Made by a program: the position numbers and the translations under genes. The notes below the pieces were generated by a model, which saw only the letters and a program-made list of their open reading frames with translations, had not been told where the DNA came from and searched no databases. Positions 26,514 through 35,113 of a DNA stretch of 64,000 nt are shown piece after piece (within the stretch, counting starts at the first letter, position 1; the number at the start of each line of letters is the position of its first letter). Source of the stretch: JADKHC01 sp047600805 (GTDB lineage: Bacteria; Verrucomicrobiota; Verrucomicrobiia; Opitutales; Opitutaceae); assembly GCA_047600805.1 (NCBI GenBank), contig JASGKG010000001.1:3286001-3350000 (forward strand). Reading direction: 5' to 3'.

Positions 26514-27749
26514 TTAGGGGACGCGTCGGCCGCCGCAAATCACGCAGTCGACAGGATTCCCGCCAAACTCGTGCGCCAGCGATCGCTCATCACGATGCCG
26601 CAGCAGGATAAGGTCTCCGCGTTGTCCCTGTTCGATTGTTCCACGATCAGTAAGCCCCAGCATGACAGCCGGATTGTAGGTGCTGGCAATAATCGCTTCC
26701 GCCGGAGTCAACCCGCAGTAGCGAACAGCCAGCGCGACAACCAGTGGCATCGAATGAGTCGGCGCGGATAACGGTCCGAAGTTCGTCGCCAACGCCACCA
26801 ACCCGCCGGCATCGACAAACGCACCCGCACGTGCATAGCGGCCACACAAGTGAAGCCCGTTCGCCGGCGTAAAGACCCCAAACGTGTTGCTCGCCGCCAA
26901 GGCGAGGAGGTCCGCTTTGGACGCCGACTCAAGATGGTCCACGCTGCGCATGAAATATTTCAACGCTTCGGGAATCATGCCTGTCACCTCGTATTGATCC
27001 GCCGCGACACGAAGCGGCAACCCGTGCTTATGGGCGCGCTCGAACAACCGCTGGCACGCCTCCAGCGGCCACGCACCTCGATCGCAGCAAGCGTCGATCG
27101 TCATTCCAGGGAACTCGTGCCATATCGCCGGCAACATTTCTCGAACGACCGTTCGGGTAAACGCGGCCACGTCGCCTTCGATCACCTGACCCAGCAGCGC
27201 GGTTGGGACGAGCGTTCCCGCCCATTCCTGCTGCGTGCGCTGGATCGCGTAAAGCATCTTCAGTTCCGCATCGATGCTCAAACCGAAACCACTCTTTACC
27301 TCTACGGTGGTCGTCCCGGCCCGAAGCATCAGATCGAGCCGCGCTCTCAGGTTGGCCGCTAGCTGCTTGCGCGTGGCTTCGCGCACACCACGAACGATGG
27401 CGTGGATGCCGCCCCCGTGCTTTTCAATCTCCTCCATGCGGACCCCACCCAGCTGCTGCTCCCAATCCGGCAGCGGATCGCCCGCCCAGCACGCGTGCGT
27501 GTGGCAATCGACAAACCCGGGCATCAAAACACGCCCGTCCGCCTCCACCACCTCAACTCCGTCCGGCGTGGGAAGTTCATTGCCGATGGCCGAAATTTTT
27601 CCATCGGCGATGAGTACGTCCCCGCGCGGAATTACGCCGAGCTCTTTTAAGGCCGCCCCGCGCCGCGGTAATTTCTTACCGTTGTCGCTTTCGCTTGGTT
27701 TACCTGACGCCAGCGTCAAAATCCGCGCATGTCGAATGAGTAGGCTCAT
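26514..27749 (-). CDS. HutI-like amidohydrolase lacking key metal ligands
   Basis: A 411-residue protein that aligns along its length with imidazolonepropionase (HutI), including GFVDCHTH (residues 78-85), EVKSGFGLSIDAELKML and the end of the composite domain. In HutI the metal site uses the two His of HTH, a His in HADE, the His of DHL and an Asp in ATD. Here HTH and DHL remain, but HADE reads AADQ (249-252) and ATD reads ATN (321-323). So one metal His, the catalytic Glu and the metal Asp are gone. No other hut gene is near. It may be inactive or have a new activity; I would not call it histidine degradation. Confidence 0.75.
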   Translation of the reverse strand: MSLLIRHARILTLASGKPSESDNGKKLPRRGAALKELGVIPRGDVLIADGKISAIGNELPTPDGVEVVEADGRVLMPGFVDCHTHACWAGDPLPDWEQQLGGVRMEEIEKHGGGIHAIVRGVREATRKQLAANLRARLDLMLRAGTTTVEVKSGFGLSIDAELKMLYAIQRTQQEWAGTLVPTALLGQVIEGDVAAFTRTVVREMLPAIWHEFPGMTIDACCDRGAWPLEACQRLFERAHKHGLPLRVAADQYEVTGMIPEALKYFMRSVDHLESASKADLLALAASNTFGVFTPANGLHLCGRYARAGAFVDAGGLVALATNFGPLSAPTHSMPLVVALAVRYCGLTPAEAIIASTYNPAVMLGLTDRGTIEQGQRGDLILLRHRDERSLAHEFGGNPVDCVICGGRRVP

Positions 27750-27848
27750 AGAGGCGGAAACAGCCTGCGCAAAAACTCGGCTTTCTGAAAGCGCGAATCG
27801 CACCGCGCTTGCACTTGCTCCACCGTGCAAGCCATTCACCATAAAACT

Positions 27849-28529
27849 GTGAAGCAAAAAATTGTCGTTCTCACCGGGGCAGGCATGAGCGCGGAAAGCG
27901 GAATTCCCACTTTCCGCGGCAACGATGGGCTGTGGGAAAACCATCGCGTCGAAGACGTCGCCACGCCCCACGCCTGGGCTCGCAACCGGGAACTCGTGCT
28001 ACGTTTCTACAATGAGCGTCGGCGCAAAATGTGGAGCTGCGAACCCAACGCAGGACACCGCGGCTTGGCCGCGCTGGAAAAGGATTTTGACGTCGAAATC
28101 ATCACTCAGAACATCGACAATCTTCACGAGCGGGCTGGGAGCAGCCACATACTTCATCTCCACGGCGAGTTGAGCAAAGCGCGAAGCACGGCCAGACCAG
28201 ACCTCGTGTACGAAATCGGGAAACGCGATATTTTGATCGGAGACAAATGCGAGCAAGGCTCACAGCTCCGTCCACATATTGTCTGGTTCGGCGAAGACGT
28301 TCCAATGTTCCCCCGCGCCACGGAAATCGTCGAAACCGCCGACATCGTCGTCATCATTGGGACATCGATGCAGGTCTACCCTGCCGCCTCGCTGATTGAT
28401 CTCGCACGGCGCGATGCCAAAATTTTCCTGATCGATCCGCAGCCAGCGACCACTCGCCGCGCCATCACGGTCATTTCTACCGGCGCCAGCGAAGGCGTTG
28501 CGCATCTCACTCGCCTGCTGAAAGTCTGA
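27849..28529 (+). CDS. CobB-like NAD-dependent deacylase (sirtuin)
   Basis: A 226-residue sirtuin. VVLTGAGMSAESGIPTFRG (from residue 5) binds NAD, QNIDNLHERAG holds the conserved Asn-Asp pair, and LHLHGEL carries the catalytic His. FYNERRR contains the Y-x-x-R pair that selects succinyl/malonyl-lysine in class III and in E. coli CobB. The zinc module is degenerate: the usual CxxC pairs are missing (only GDKCEQGSQLRPH). A GTG at 27849 gives the typical N-terminus; a second GTG at 27825 is the alternative. It diverges from the HutI-like gene, with 99 bases between the starts. Confidence 0.83.
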   Translation: MKQKIVVLTGAGMSAESGIPTFRGNDGLWENHRVEDVATPHAWARNRELVLRFYNERRRKMWSCEPNAGHRGLAALEKDFDVEIITQNIDNLHERAGSSHILHLHGELSKARSTARPDLVYEIGKRDILIGDKCEQGSQLRPHIVWFGEDVPMFPRATEIVETADIVVIIGTSMQVYPAASLIDLARRDAKIFLIDPQPATTRRAITVISTGASEGVAHLTRLLKV

Positions 28530-28722
28530 CGTTCAAGCGTCACGTGTCCCAACTGCGCCGTTCAACGATGTGCGCAACGACGCGATTGCGAAGCCGTGAA
28601 ACGCGTACAGGTGTTTCGCTTCCCCACCGCACGCCCCGCGGTCTACCCCGTAAACTTTACCCCTGCTTTCTTCGGCGCACCGCGCACCTCGCGCCACGCT
28701 GCGCACGTTTTCGTCTGCACAA

Positions 28723-28729
28723 ATACCCC
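28723..28729 (+). promoter_or_regulatory. ATACCCC element directly before the pectate lyase start
   Basis: ATACCCC abuts the ATG at 28730, where a Shine-Dalgarno would lie. The same heptamer precedes the starts at 29849, 33135 and 44492. No purine-rich site is seen here. Confidence 0.35.
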
Positions 28730-29650
28730 ATGAAAAACAACGCACTAAAATCCCTCGCGCTGGCTACGCTGGCGCTTTGCATCGCACCTCTCGCCGTGTA
28801 TTCAGCCGACGGTTACGGCCGCAAGGCCACCGGCGGCGCTGGCGGCACGACTGTAACCGTCACGACGGCCGCGCAACTCTCCTCGGCCGCGTCCGCCTCG
28901 GGTGCCTCCACCATCATCGTTTCCGGCACCATCGATCTTGGAGCCAGCGGCCGGATTAATCTCGCGTCGAACAAAACGCTGAAGGGCGCCAACACCAGCG
29001 CAACGATCAAGGGCACCGTCAACCTGAGCAACGTAACCAACGTCATTATCCAAAACCTCAACATCACCGCCAACACCGGTGCAGCCGCGACAAACGACGG
29101 CATTTCCGTCAACGGCTCGACAAATGTGTTTATAACAAAATGCACCGTTTACGACTGCACCGATGGCAACATCGACATTTGCAAGGGCTCCGATTACGTG
29201 ACGGTTTCCTGGTGCAAGTTCTACTACACACGCGATAACGGCCACAACTTCTCGAACCTGATCGGCTCATCGGACACCGACACCGGCGGCTATCACATCA
29301 CGTTTCACCACAACTGGTGGACCACTGGTTGCAAACAGCGCATGCCGGCCGACCGCTTCGGCCCGTTCCATCTCTATAACAATTATTGGAACTGCTCCGG
29401 CAACGATTACTGCTCCACCGCGCGCAACGTCACTCAGATGCTCGCCGAAAATAATTACTACGAGAACGTGAAGAACCCGCTCGATAAGCAGAACAGCGGC
29501 AAGCTTAAGACCTCTGGCAACGTTTTCTCCAACTGCACCGGAACGATGGTCACCAGCAACGACAGCGTGTTCACACCCGATTACGGGTACACGTTGGACA
29601 CTGCCGCTAATGCCCGGACACGCATCATCGCGGGCGCGGGTAATAAATAA
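28730..29650 (+). CDS. Secreted pectate lyase, PL1 family (first of a tandem pair)
   Basis: A 306-residue exported parallel beta-helix lyase; the signal peptide ends near VYSA-D. Landmarks are the N-terminal GRKATGGAGG turn, the Ca-site strand DGNIDICKGSDYVTVSWCKF, the FHHNWW rung and the catalytic block KQRMPADRFG, in which both conserved arginines (R-x-P-x-x-R) are present. It beta-eliminates de-esterified pectin outside the cytoplasm with calcium. The ATG at 28730 starts the signal peptide; the frame is open well upstream but is not secretory there. A close paralogue follows 198 bases downstream. Confidence 0.9.
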   Translation: MKNNALKSLALATLALCIAPLAVYSADGYGRKATGGAGGTTVTVTTAAQLSSAASASGASTIIVSGTIDLGASGRINLASNKTLKGANTSATIKGTVNLSNVTNVIIQNLNITANTGAAATNDGISVNGSTNVFITKCTVYDCTDGNIDICKGSDYVTVSWCKFYYTRDNGHNFSNLIGSSDTDTGGYHITFHHNWWTTGCKQRMPADRFGPFHLYNNYWNCSGNDYCSTARNVTQMLAENNYYENVKNPLDKQNSGKLKTSGNVFSNCTGTMVTSNDSVFTPDYGYTLDTAANARTRIIAGAGNK

Positions 29651-29660
29651 TTTTTCGACC

Positions 29661-29686
29661 GCGGCCCATCGACAAGGATGGGCCGC
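29661..29686. terminator. Stem-loop between tandem pectate lyase genes
   Basis: GCGGCCCATC (29661-29670) pairs perfectly with GATGGGCCGC (29677-29686) across six bases, ten bases after the first lyase stop. No T run follows on the plus strand, so it may be a processing or stability hairpin within a bicistronic message. Confidence 0.6.
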
Positions 29687-29839
29687 AAAGAAATCCCTCG
29701 GCTTTATCGGCCAGATCGCCGACGCCACTTGGGTCGTGCTCAACCACAACCAAAACCGATTACTGCTCTCAACAGCATTCCGACCCAACAACCCGCAACT
29801 CCGAATCTCAAAGATAGTTTCTGTATTCCCACCCTAACC

Positions 29840-29846
29840 ATACCCC
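29840..29846 (+). promoter_or_regulatory. ATACCCC element two bases before the second pectate lyase start
   Basis: The element is part of ACCATACCCC, which also precedes the pectin methylesterase. No Shine-Dalgarno is seen. Confidence 0.35.
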
Positions 29847-29848
29847 AC

Positions 29849-30754
29849 ATGAAAACGCTCACTCGTCTATTCGCGGCACTGGCTCTCACCTCAGCCGCTG
29901 TTTCTTTGCAAGCCGCCACCTACGATGGCTACGGTCGAAATGCTACCGGCGGTGCAGGCGGCACATCGGTCACCGTCACCACCGCAGCGCAACTTCACTC
30001 CTACGCTGAATCGCCGAGCACTTACATCATCACCGTTTCCGGCACGATCGATCTCGCCGGAAACAACGTGAAGGTGCTCTCGAACAAAACCATTCAAGGC
30101 GCCAATACCTCCGCAACAATTAAGAACGGCGCGCTCGATCTAGGCAGCGGCGGAGTGAACAACGTGGTCATTAAAAACCTCAACATCACCAACCCCAACG
30201 GCGACGGCGTCACCTGCTGGGGCGCAACCAACGTCTATTGCACAAAGGTCAGTTTCTACGACTGCGGCGATGGCTGTTTCGACGTCACGCAAGGCGCGAG
30301 CAAGGTCACTGTCTCTTGGTGCAAGTTCTACTATCCGACCCAAGCGGACCACCGCTTCTGCATGATTCTCGGAAACGTGGATACCAGCCAATCCTACGAA
30401 ACCACACTCCACCACAACTGGTTCGCAAGCCGCTGCGATCAGCGGATGCCTTCCGGCAGCTACAGCGTGGCCCATATATATAACAATTATTTCAGCTGCT
30501 CAGGAAACAGCTACTGCACTAATGCGCGTGTCGGCAGCACCTGGATGGCACAAAACAACTACTACGCCGGCGTTAAAAGCCCGCTCTACGAGGAATCCGG
30601 TGGAAAAATTTACTCCTCCGGAAATACGTTCTCGAACTGTACGGGCAACATCAACATCGCCACAGGATCGGCGTTCACACTGCCCTACAGCTACACGCTC
30701 ACGACCACAACCAGCGTGCCTTCAATTGTGCAGGCAAGTGCGGGGAACAAGTAA
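29849..30754 (+). CDS. Secreted pectate lyase, PL1 family (second of a tandem pair)
   Basis: A 301-residue paralogue of the preceding gene with its own signal peptide (ending SLQA-A) and the same landmarks: GRNATGGAGG, DGCFDVTQGASKVTVSWCKF and LHHNWF. The catalytic block reads DQRMPSGSYSVAHIYNNYF, so the first arginine of R-x-P-x-x-R is kept but the second is serine. That second arginine contacts the polygalacturonate chain in characterised PL1 enzymes, so this copy may have altered substrate or weak activity. The duplication probably divided labour between two pectin forms; that is inference. Confidence 0.88.
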   Translation: MKTLTRLFAALALTSAAVSLQAATYDGYGRNATGGAGGTSVTVTTAAQLHSYAESPSTYIITVSGTIDLAGNNVKVLSNKTIQGANTSATIKNGALDLGSGGVNNVVIKNLNITNPNGDGVTCWGATNVYCTKVSFYDCGDGCFDVTQGASKVTVSWCKFYYPTQADHRFCMILGNVDTSQSYETTLHHNWFASRCDQRMPSGSYSVAHIYNNYFSCSGNSYCTNARVGSTWMAQNNYYAGVKSPLYEESGGKIYSSGNTFSNCTGNINIATGSAFTLPYSYTLTTTTSVPSIVQASAGNK

Positions 30755-30768
30755 ATATTAGATTAATT

Positions 30769-30799
30769 GGATGGTTCTGAATACTGCTACGAACCATCC
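30769..30799 (+). terminator. Stem-loop after the second pectate lyase
   Basis: GGATGGTTC (30769-30777) pairs with GAACCATCC (30791-30799) across 13 bases, 15 bases past the stop. It ends 12 bases before the next start and lacks a T run, so strength is uncertain. Confidence 0.55.
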
Positions 30800-30810
30800 C
30801 TTACTGCTCA

Positions 30811-31917
30811 ATGAGCATGCACTCCCCCAAGGTCTTGGCCTGCGCCGCATCCGTTTTACTAGCCTGCACCGCCACGTTTGCCGGCAATGTCGTGGTGCCA
30901 TCGTACGAACAGCTCTCAAAGACGGATTTTGCGGAGCTGAAAGCGACCTTGGAGAAGGCAGGCTGGCCGGCTCTGCACGTGCAGGTGCTTTTAGGGGCAG
31001 AAATTCAGCAGCGGCTAAACCCACCCGAAATCGCCAAAGCTTCTGATTTCCGACCGTTTGAATATTGGCGCACGGGGCCGGACGCAGAGCCGCTTTCTCA
31101 CCTCAACACCCCGGAACGCCTTTCGGCACGAAAAACCCGCGAGGAGTCGGCGCGCCGCCAATTCGAAGCACTTTTCCCTGAAACGGAGCCCGAGGAACAA
31201 ACGCTTCTCCGGACCTGGGACGAACAGCGAAAATGGGGCAAACTCTCCGCTGAAAAACGAAATGCCCTCAGCGCCGTCTTTGCCCAGATGAACAGCGCAC
31301 GTGACGCTTTTCTGCAAACACGAGGAGGCATGCTCATACCCGAGGAGCACCGCCAGCTCTGGAAAATTACTGAAGACGCTCGCTCGGAACTCGCCAAAAT
31401 CCTCTCACCCGACGAGCTGCTCGATTTCGATCTGCGAAATTCCTCAACCGCCAATCGCATGCGATCAGAGCTCGACAACTTCCAGCCCACCCGCGAAGAG
31501 TTCCTCGCTATTTTCAAATTGCGGCTGCCGCTCGAGCTCAATTTTGCCCACAAATTTCTCGGCCAGATTCCGGAGGTCGACCGAGCGCGGGCCGATGCAG
31601 AAGCAGCCACGGAAAAGGCGATCGCAAAACTCCTCGGGGATACACGCTACGCCGAATACAAGATCAGCCTCGAGCCTGCCTGCCAAACACTTCAATTCGA
31701 CGGCCGCTTCGCCCGGACCAACGCCGTCACGGTACGACAGCTCTACCGCGCCCTGCTAAAAGCTCAAACGGAGTACAAAAACGCGGAAAACCTTTCCGAC
31801 GGAGAACGGCGCGCAGCTCAGGCACAGATAAAATCAGATCTCTTCAAAAAATTCCGTGCAGTCTTCGATGAAGAGGGAACCCGTCGGTATCTCCAAGAGC
31901 AAAATCTCTGGCCTTAA
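30811..31917 (+). CDS. Secreted helical protein of unknown function
   Basis: A 368-residue protein with a signal peptide (ending TATFA-G) and an almost wholly helical, charged mature part rich in E, R, A and L. I see a proline-poor core from residue 100 on and no enzyme motif. Similar exported helical proteins occur in several Verrucomicrobiota, often in pairs, but I know no function. It ends 11 bases before the next gene, with which it forms an operon, and the two interrupt the pectinase series. ATG 30811 is chosen; an ATG six bases on is equally possible. Confidence 0.7.
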   Translation: MSMHSPKVLACAASVLLACTATFAGNVVVPSYEQLSKTDFAELKATLEKAGWPALHVQVLLGAEIQQRLNPPEIAKASDFRPFEYWRTGPDAEPLSHLNTPERLSARKTREESARRQFEALFPETEPEEQTLLRTWDEQRKWGKLSAEKRNALSAVFAQMNSARDAFLQTRGGMLIPEEHRQLWKITEDARSELAKILSPDELLDFDLRNSSTANRMRSELDNFQPTREEFLAIFKLRLPLELNFAHKFLGQIPEVDRARADAEAATEKAIAKLLGDTRYAEYKISLEPACQTLQFDGRFARTNAVTVRQLYRALLKAQTEYKNAENLSDGERRAAQAQIKSDLFKKFRAVFDEEGTRRYLQEQNLWP

Positions 31918-31928
31918 CCCATCAGATC

Positions 31929-33095
31929 ATGAATACGCCTGCATTTCAGAAAGCGCTTCCTCATGTCGCAGCCGCGATTTGTCTTCTCGGATTAGGTTTT
32001 TTCCTCGGCCGTCACAACAGTCATAAAACGTTCAATACCCCACCCACGGCCCAGTCCACGGGTTCGTTCGCACTTCGCTCCCTGACGGCCGGGGAATCGA
32101 AAACAACCGCGATCAACGGCAGCACAGACGATGTCGCCGCACTGTTTCGCATGGTCCGACAAAATGGCTCCCCTTCGCTCGAAGACTCCTTGTGTGCCCA
32201 ACTAAACAAAATCGCCTCCACCAACCCTGAGGAAGCCCTCCGCCTCGCTGAAAGTGGCGATACGCCGCGTCAACGGGAACTTCTCCGCAATGCAGCGCTC
32301 CACGGCTGGGCTACGGCTGACTCCGCTGCCGCAACCATGTGGGTGCTCAAAAATGTGCGGCTGGAAGAGCGGCGCACGGCTGTCGAAGCGATCGCCGCTG
32401 GTGCAATCGTCGATCCAGCACGTGCAGTCAGCACCTTTAACCAGCTCATCGCGTCCGACCCGCAGCTGGCGAGCGATCACGGCAACGCCCTGGTCTCTGC
32501 TTTTAGTCGGAGCGGGCAATTTGAAATTGCGAGCAAGTTCGCCGCCTCTGGTCCGGCCGAGTTCCGAGCGAGCTGGCTCTGCACGGTCTTTAACCAATGG
32601 GCCACCTACCAACCACAAGCTGCGGTGGCCGCGATCGGCCAAATTGGTGAATCGGCCGCGCGAGAGGAAGCACGCGCCGGCCTGTTCGCCGGCTGGAGCA
32701 TGAGCGATCCAGCCGCCCTCGTGCGCTACGCAGAAAGCCTGCCCGTCGGTGAAACTCGCAATTTGGCTCTTAAAGACGGTTTGGAACAATGGGTGCATCT
32801 CGATCCTGCCGCTGCCTCCGCCTGGATGGACAAATACGATCCCGCGCCCGATCTCGACGCTGGCGCGGCAGCCATCGCAGTTGCGCCAGCCTTGATCGCC
32901 AAAAAACCGGACGTCGCCGCCAGCTGGGCGGAGAGCATCACCGATCCGGAGCTTAGAGCCAACACACTCCTCGATCTGATTCGGCTCTGGGCCGAACGCG
33001 ATCCCTTAGCCGCAAAACGCTACGCCAGCACTTCACCGGCGATTCGTCCCGAAACGCGCGAACTCGCCCTAGCCTCTCTCCAGCAGACTCCATAA
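31929..33095 (+). CDS. Membrane-anchored helical-repeat protein
   Basis: A 388-residue protein with an N-terminal signal anchor (HVAAAICLLGLGFFLG) and then a solenoid of short helical repeats. Units recur about every 30-35 residues with a motif like W-x-x-x-D-P-x-A-A (for example WSMSDPAALVRYAE, WVHLDPAAASAWMD, WAERDPLAAKRYA). Such repeats are widespread in Verrucomicrobiota and probably hold protein partners in the periplasm. It follows the helical secreted protein in an operon. A weak hairpin (33094-33110) separates it from the pectin methylesterase. Confidence 0.75.
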   Translation: MNTPAFQKALPHVAAAICLLGLGFFLGRHNSHKTFNTPPTAQSTGSFALRSLTAGESKTTAINGSTDDVAALFRMVRQNGSPSLEDSLCAQLNKIASTNPEEALRLAESGDTPRQRELLRNAALHGWATADSAAATMWVLKNVRLEERRTAVEAIAAGAIVDPARAVSTFNQLIASDPQLASDHGNALVSAFSRSGQFEIASKFAASGPAEFRASWLCTVFNQWATYQPQAAVAAIGQIGESAAREEARAGLFAGWSMSDPAALVRYAESLPVGETRNLALKDGLEQWVHLDPAAASAWMDKYDPAPDLDAGAAAIAVAPALIAKKPDVAASWAESITDPELRANTLLDLIRLWAERDPLAAKRYASTSPAIRPETRELALASLQQTP

Positions 33096-33124
33096 GCCGC
33101 TCAACGGCTTCATATATAACCACC

Positions 33125-33131
33125 ATACCCC
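33125..33131 (+). promoter_or_regulatory. ATACCCC element three bases before the pectin methylesterase start
   Basis: Same ACCATACCCC context as at the second pectate lyase; no Shine-Dalgarno is present. Confidence 0.35.
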
Positions 33132-33134
33132 GCT

Positions 33135-34028
33135 ATGAAACGTTTGATCACACTCCTCGCGGTGGCCGCGCTTGCGCCCGCCGCTTTTGCCGCTACCCGC
33201 AGCGTTCCCTCGCAATACGCCACCATTCAAGCCGCCGTAAACGCCGCTGCTTCGAACGACACGATCAGCATCGCGAACGGCACGTACACCGAAGCCGTTA
33301 CAATCCCCAGCACCAAAACCGGCCTGAAGATCGTAGGCGCCAGCCAAAGCGGCGTCGTGCTTCGCGTGACGACCGCAGCTCAGACTGCACTGACGATTAA
33401 CGCCACTGACACGACTGTCAGCTACATGACGATCGCCAATACCGCCGGCGTGAGCGCGGGTCCTGCTCAAGCGGTCCGCGTCAACAGCAAGCGCGTGGAA
33501 TTTTATCGCTGCTATATCAACGGTTACCAGGACACGTTTGCGATTTGGGACGGCGCGCTGGTGTATTGTAGCCTTTGTGAAATTCGTGGCAGCGTCGATT
33601 TCATCTACAGCGGCGGCACCGCATTCTTTCAAAGCTGCAACATCAAACAAATGCGCAGCACCGGCGGCGTGAATACCGCTCCCAGCACTCCCCAGACCGT
33701 TACATACGGTTTTGTTTTCAGCTCTTGCACGATTAACCGAGCCAGCGGCGTCGCTGACAACAGCACCACGCTGATGCGCCCGTGGCGGGAGTACGGACAG
33801 ACAGCTTACATCAATTGCTCGATGGACAGCCACATCACGGCCGCCGGCTGGAGCGCTTGGGATGGCCGCGAAGCGACCTGCCGCGCAGCCGAGTACGGCA
33901 GCAAAACGCTATCGGGATCGACGATCAATCTTTCGAGTCGGTCTTCATGGGTGGTTCGCCTAACCGCGTCGCAAGCCGCGACCTATTCGAAGAGCAACGT
34001 CCTCGGCGGCTGGACGCCTCCGCTTTAA
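33135..34028 (+). CDS. Secreted pectin methylesterase, CE8 family
   Basis: A 297-residue right-handed beta-helix esterase with a signal peptide (ending AAFA-A). The five-part CE8 signature is present: the YATIQAAVNAA entry, the Gln block YINGYQDTF, the first catalytic Asp in that block, the second Asp in GSVDFIYSGGTAFF, and the LMRPWREYG arginine/tryptophan near residue 215. It removes methyl esters from homogalacturonan and so prepares substrate for the two pectate lyases upstream. A strong terminator follows. Confidence 0.92.
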   Translation: MKRLITLLAVAALAPAAFAATRSVPSQYATIQAAVNAAASNDTISIANGTYTEAVTIPSTKTGLKIVGASQSGVVLRVTTAAQTALTINATDTTVSYMTIANTAGVSAGPAQAVRVNSKRVEFYRCYINGYQDTFAIWDGALVYCSLCEIRGSVDFIYSGGTAFFQSCNIKQMRSTGGVNTAPSTPQTVTYGFVFSSCTINRASGVADNSTTLMRPWREYGQTAYINCSMDSHITAAGWSAWDGREATCRAAEYGSKTLSGSTINLSSRSSWVVRLTASQAATYSKSNVLGGWTPPL

Positions 34029-34050
34029 TCACCTTTTCTCATGGTTGGTC

Positions 34051-34076
34051 GGCGGCCCACGGGGGCCGCCTTTTTT
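34051..34076 (+). terminator. Rho-independent terminator of the pectin methylesterase gene
   Basis: GGCGGCCC (34051-34058), loop ACGG, GGGCCGCC (34063-34070), then T6. It is the strongest terminator in the pectin region and ends the cluster. Confidence 0.92.
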
Positions 34077-34145
34077 ATTTTCCGTGAGCTGCGGAAGTTT
34101 CACTCAAGGCTTCACCACAACCGCGGGACGCGTCACCTTTGCGGC

Positions 34146-34829
34146 GTGAACGTCCACGTCCTCCAACACGCTCCGTTCGAAGGTCTCGCCCAAATCGAGC
34201 CGTTGCTTGCTGCCCGCGGCGCATGCCTCACCACCACGCGTTTCTTTGAAAACTCCGCGCTGCCATCGCTCCACCGCCACGATCTCGTGATCGCCATGGG
34301 CGGACCGATGAGCGTGAATGACGAAGCGGAGTATCCGTGGCTGGTGGAGGAAAAACGTTTCATCCGCGCTACCATAGAAAAGGGCACGCCCGTTTTGGGC
34401 ATTTGCCTTGGTTCGCAATTGATCGCCAGCGCCCTGGGAGCCCGCGTCTATCGTAATTCGCAAAAAGAGATCGGCTGGTTCCCCATCGAAAGCGTGCCTA
34501 CACCGGCAAACACATTCCAGTTTCCCGAAAAGCTCCCTGTGTTTCATTGGCACGGCGAGACATTCGACCTTCCCCTGGGCGCCGTGCATCTGGCGAGTAG
34601 CAAGGCATGCAGGCATCAGGCGTTTCAAGTGGGCCGGCGCACACTGGCTCTTCAGTTTCACCTAGAAATCGACGTTGCAGCAGTCGGTGCCTTCGTCGGC
34701 CATTGCGAGGGCGAACTGACGCCGGCGCCCTTTATCCAAAGCAAGGAGGACCTGTTAAATGCGCCGCCGAGCTATTATGCCGGCGCGAACGCTTGGCTCG
34801 GCCGAGCACTGGACTATTTACTCGGCTAA
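34146..34829 (+). CDS. Class I glutamine amidotransferase (GMP-synthase-like)
   Basis: A 227-residue stand-alone amidotransferase domain. The nucleophile is in LGICLGSQLIA near residue 88, and the His/Glu pair is in LALQFHLEIDV near 172. Such YfeJ/GuaA-like proteins are annotated as GMP synthase (glutamine-hydrolysing) but lack the ATP-pyrophosphatase half, and their acceptor is unknown. A GTG at 34146 begins NVHVLQHAPFEG, the usual opening of the family; the frame continues upstream into the terminator and is not coding there. Confidence 0.82.
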   Translation: MNVHVLQHAPFEGLAQIEPLLAARGACLTTTRFFENSALPSLHRHDLVIAMGGPMSVNDEAEYPWLVEEKRFIRATIEKGTPVLGICLGSQLIASALGARVYRNSQKEIGWFPIESVPTPANTFQFPEKLPVFHWHGETFDLPLGAVHLASSKACRHQAFQVGRRTLALQFHLEIDVAAVGAFVGHCEGELTPAPFIQSKEDLLNAPPSYYAGANAWLGRALDYLLG

Positions 34830-34885
34830 ATTTCGGTACTAAACGTAACCACAATCCCGTTCAAAGGGTACAATAGAGTCAGAAC

Positions 34886-35089
34886 ATGAAAGTCATCGGT
34901 GTCTTTTTACTTTGGTGCCTTCTGCTGGCCGTCTGCTGGCCCCTGGCCCTCCTCGCGCTGTTTCTCGCTCCGCTCGTCTGGCTCATCGCCCTTCCTTTTC
35001 GACTGCTCGGTGTTTGTGTGCACGCGACCCTCGCCTTCATAAAGGCACTCCTCTTTCTTCCAGCCCGATTGATCGGCGGCCACGCGTAA
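34886..35089 (+). CDS. Small hydrophobic membrane protein
   Basis: A 67-residue protein that is nearly all hydrophobic: residues 2-35 form one or two membrane helices and residues 40-60 a third amphipathic or membrane segment, with few charges (R, K). Codon use suits a gene. There is no homologue I recognise. It converges with the pseudouridine synthase gene, 24 bases between the stops. Confidence 0.55.
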   Translation: MKVIGVFLLWCLLLAVCWPLALLALFLAPLVWLIALPFRLLGVCVHATLAFIKALLFLPARLIGGHA

Positions 35090-35113
35090 TCAGCCGCCGC
35101 TGGATTGGAGGGC

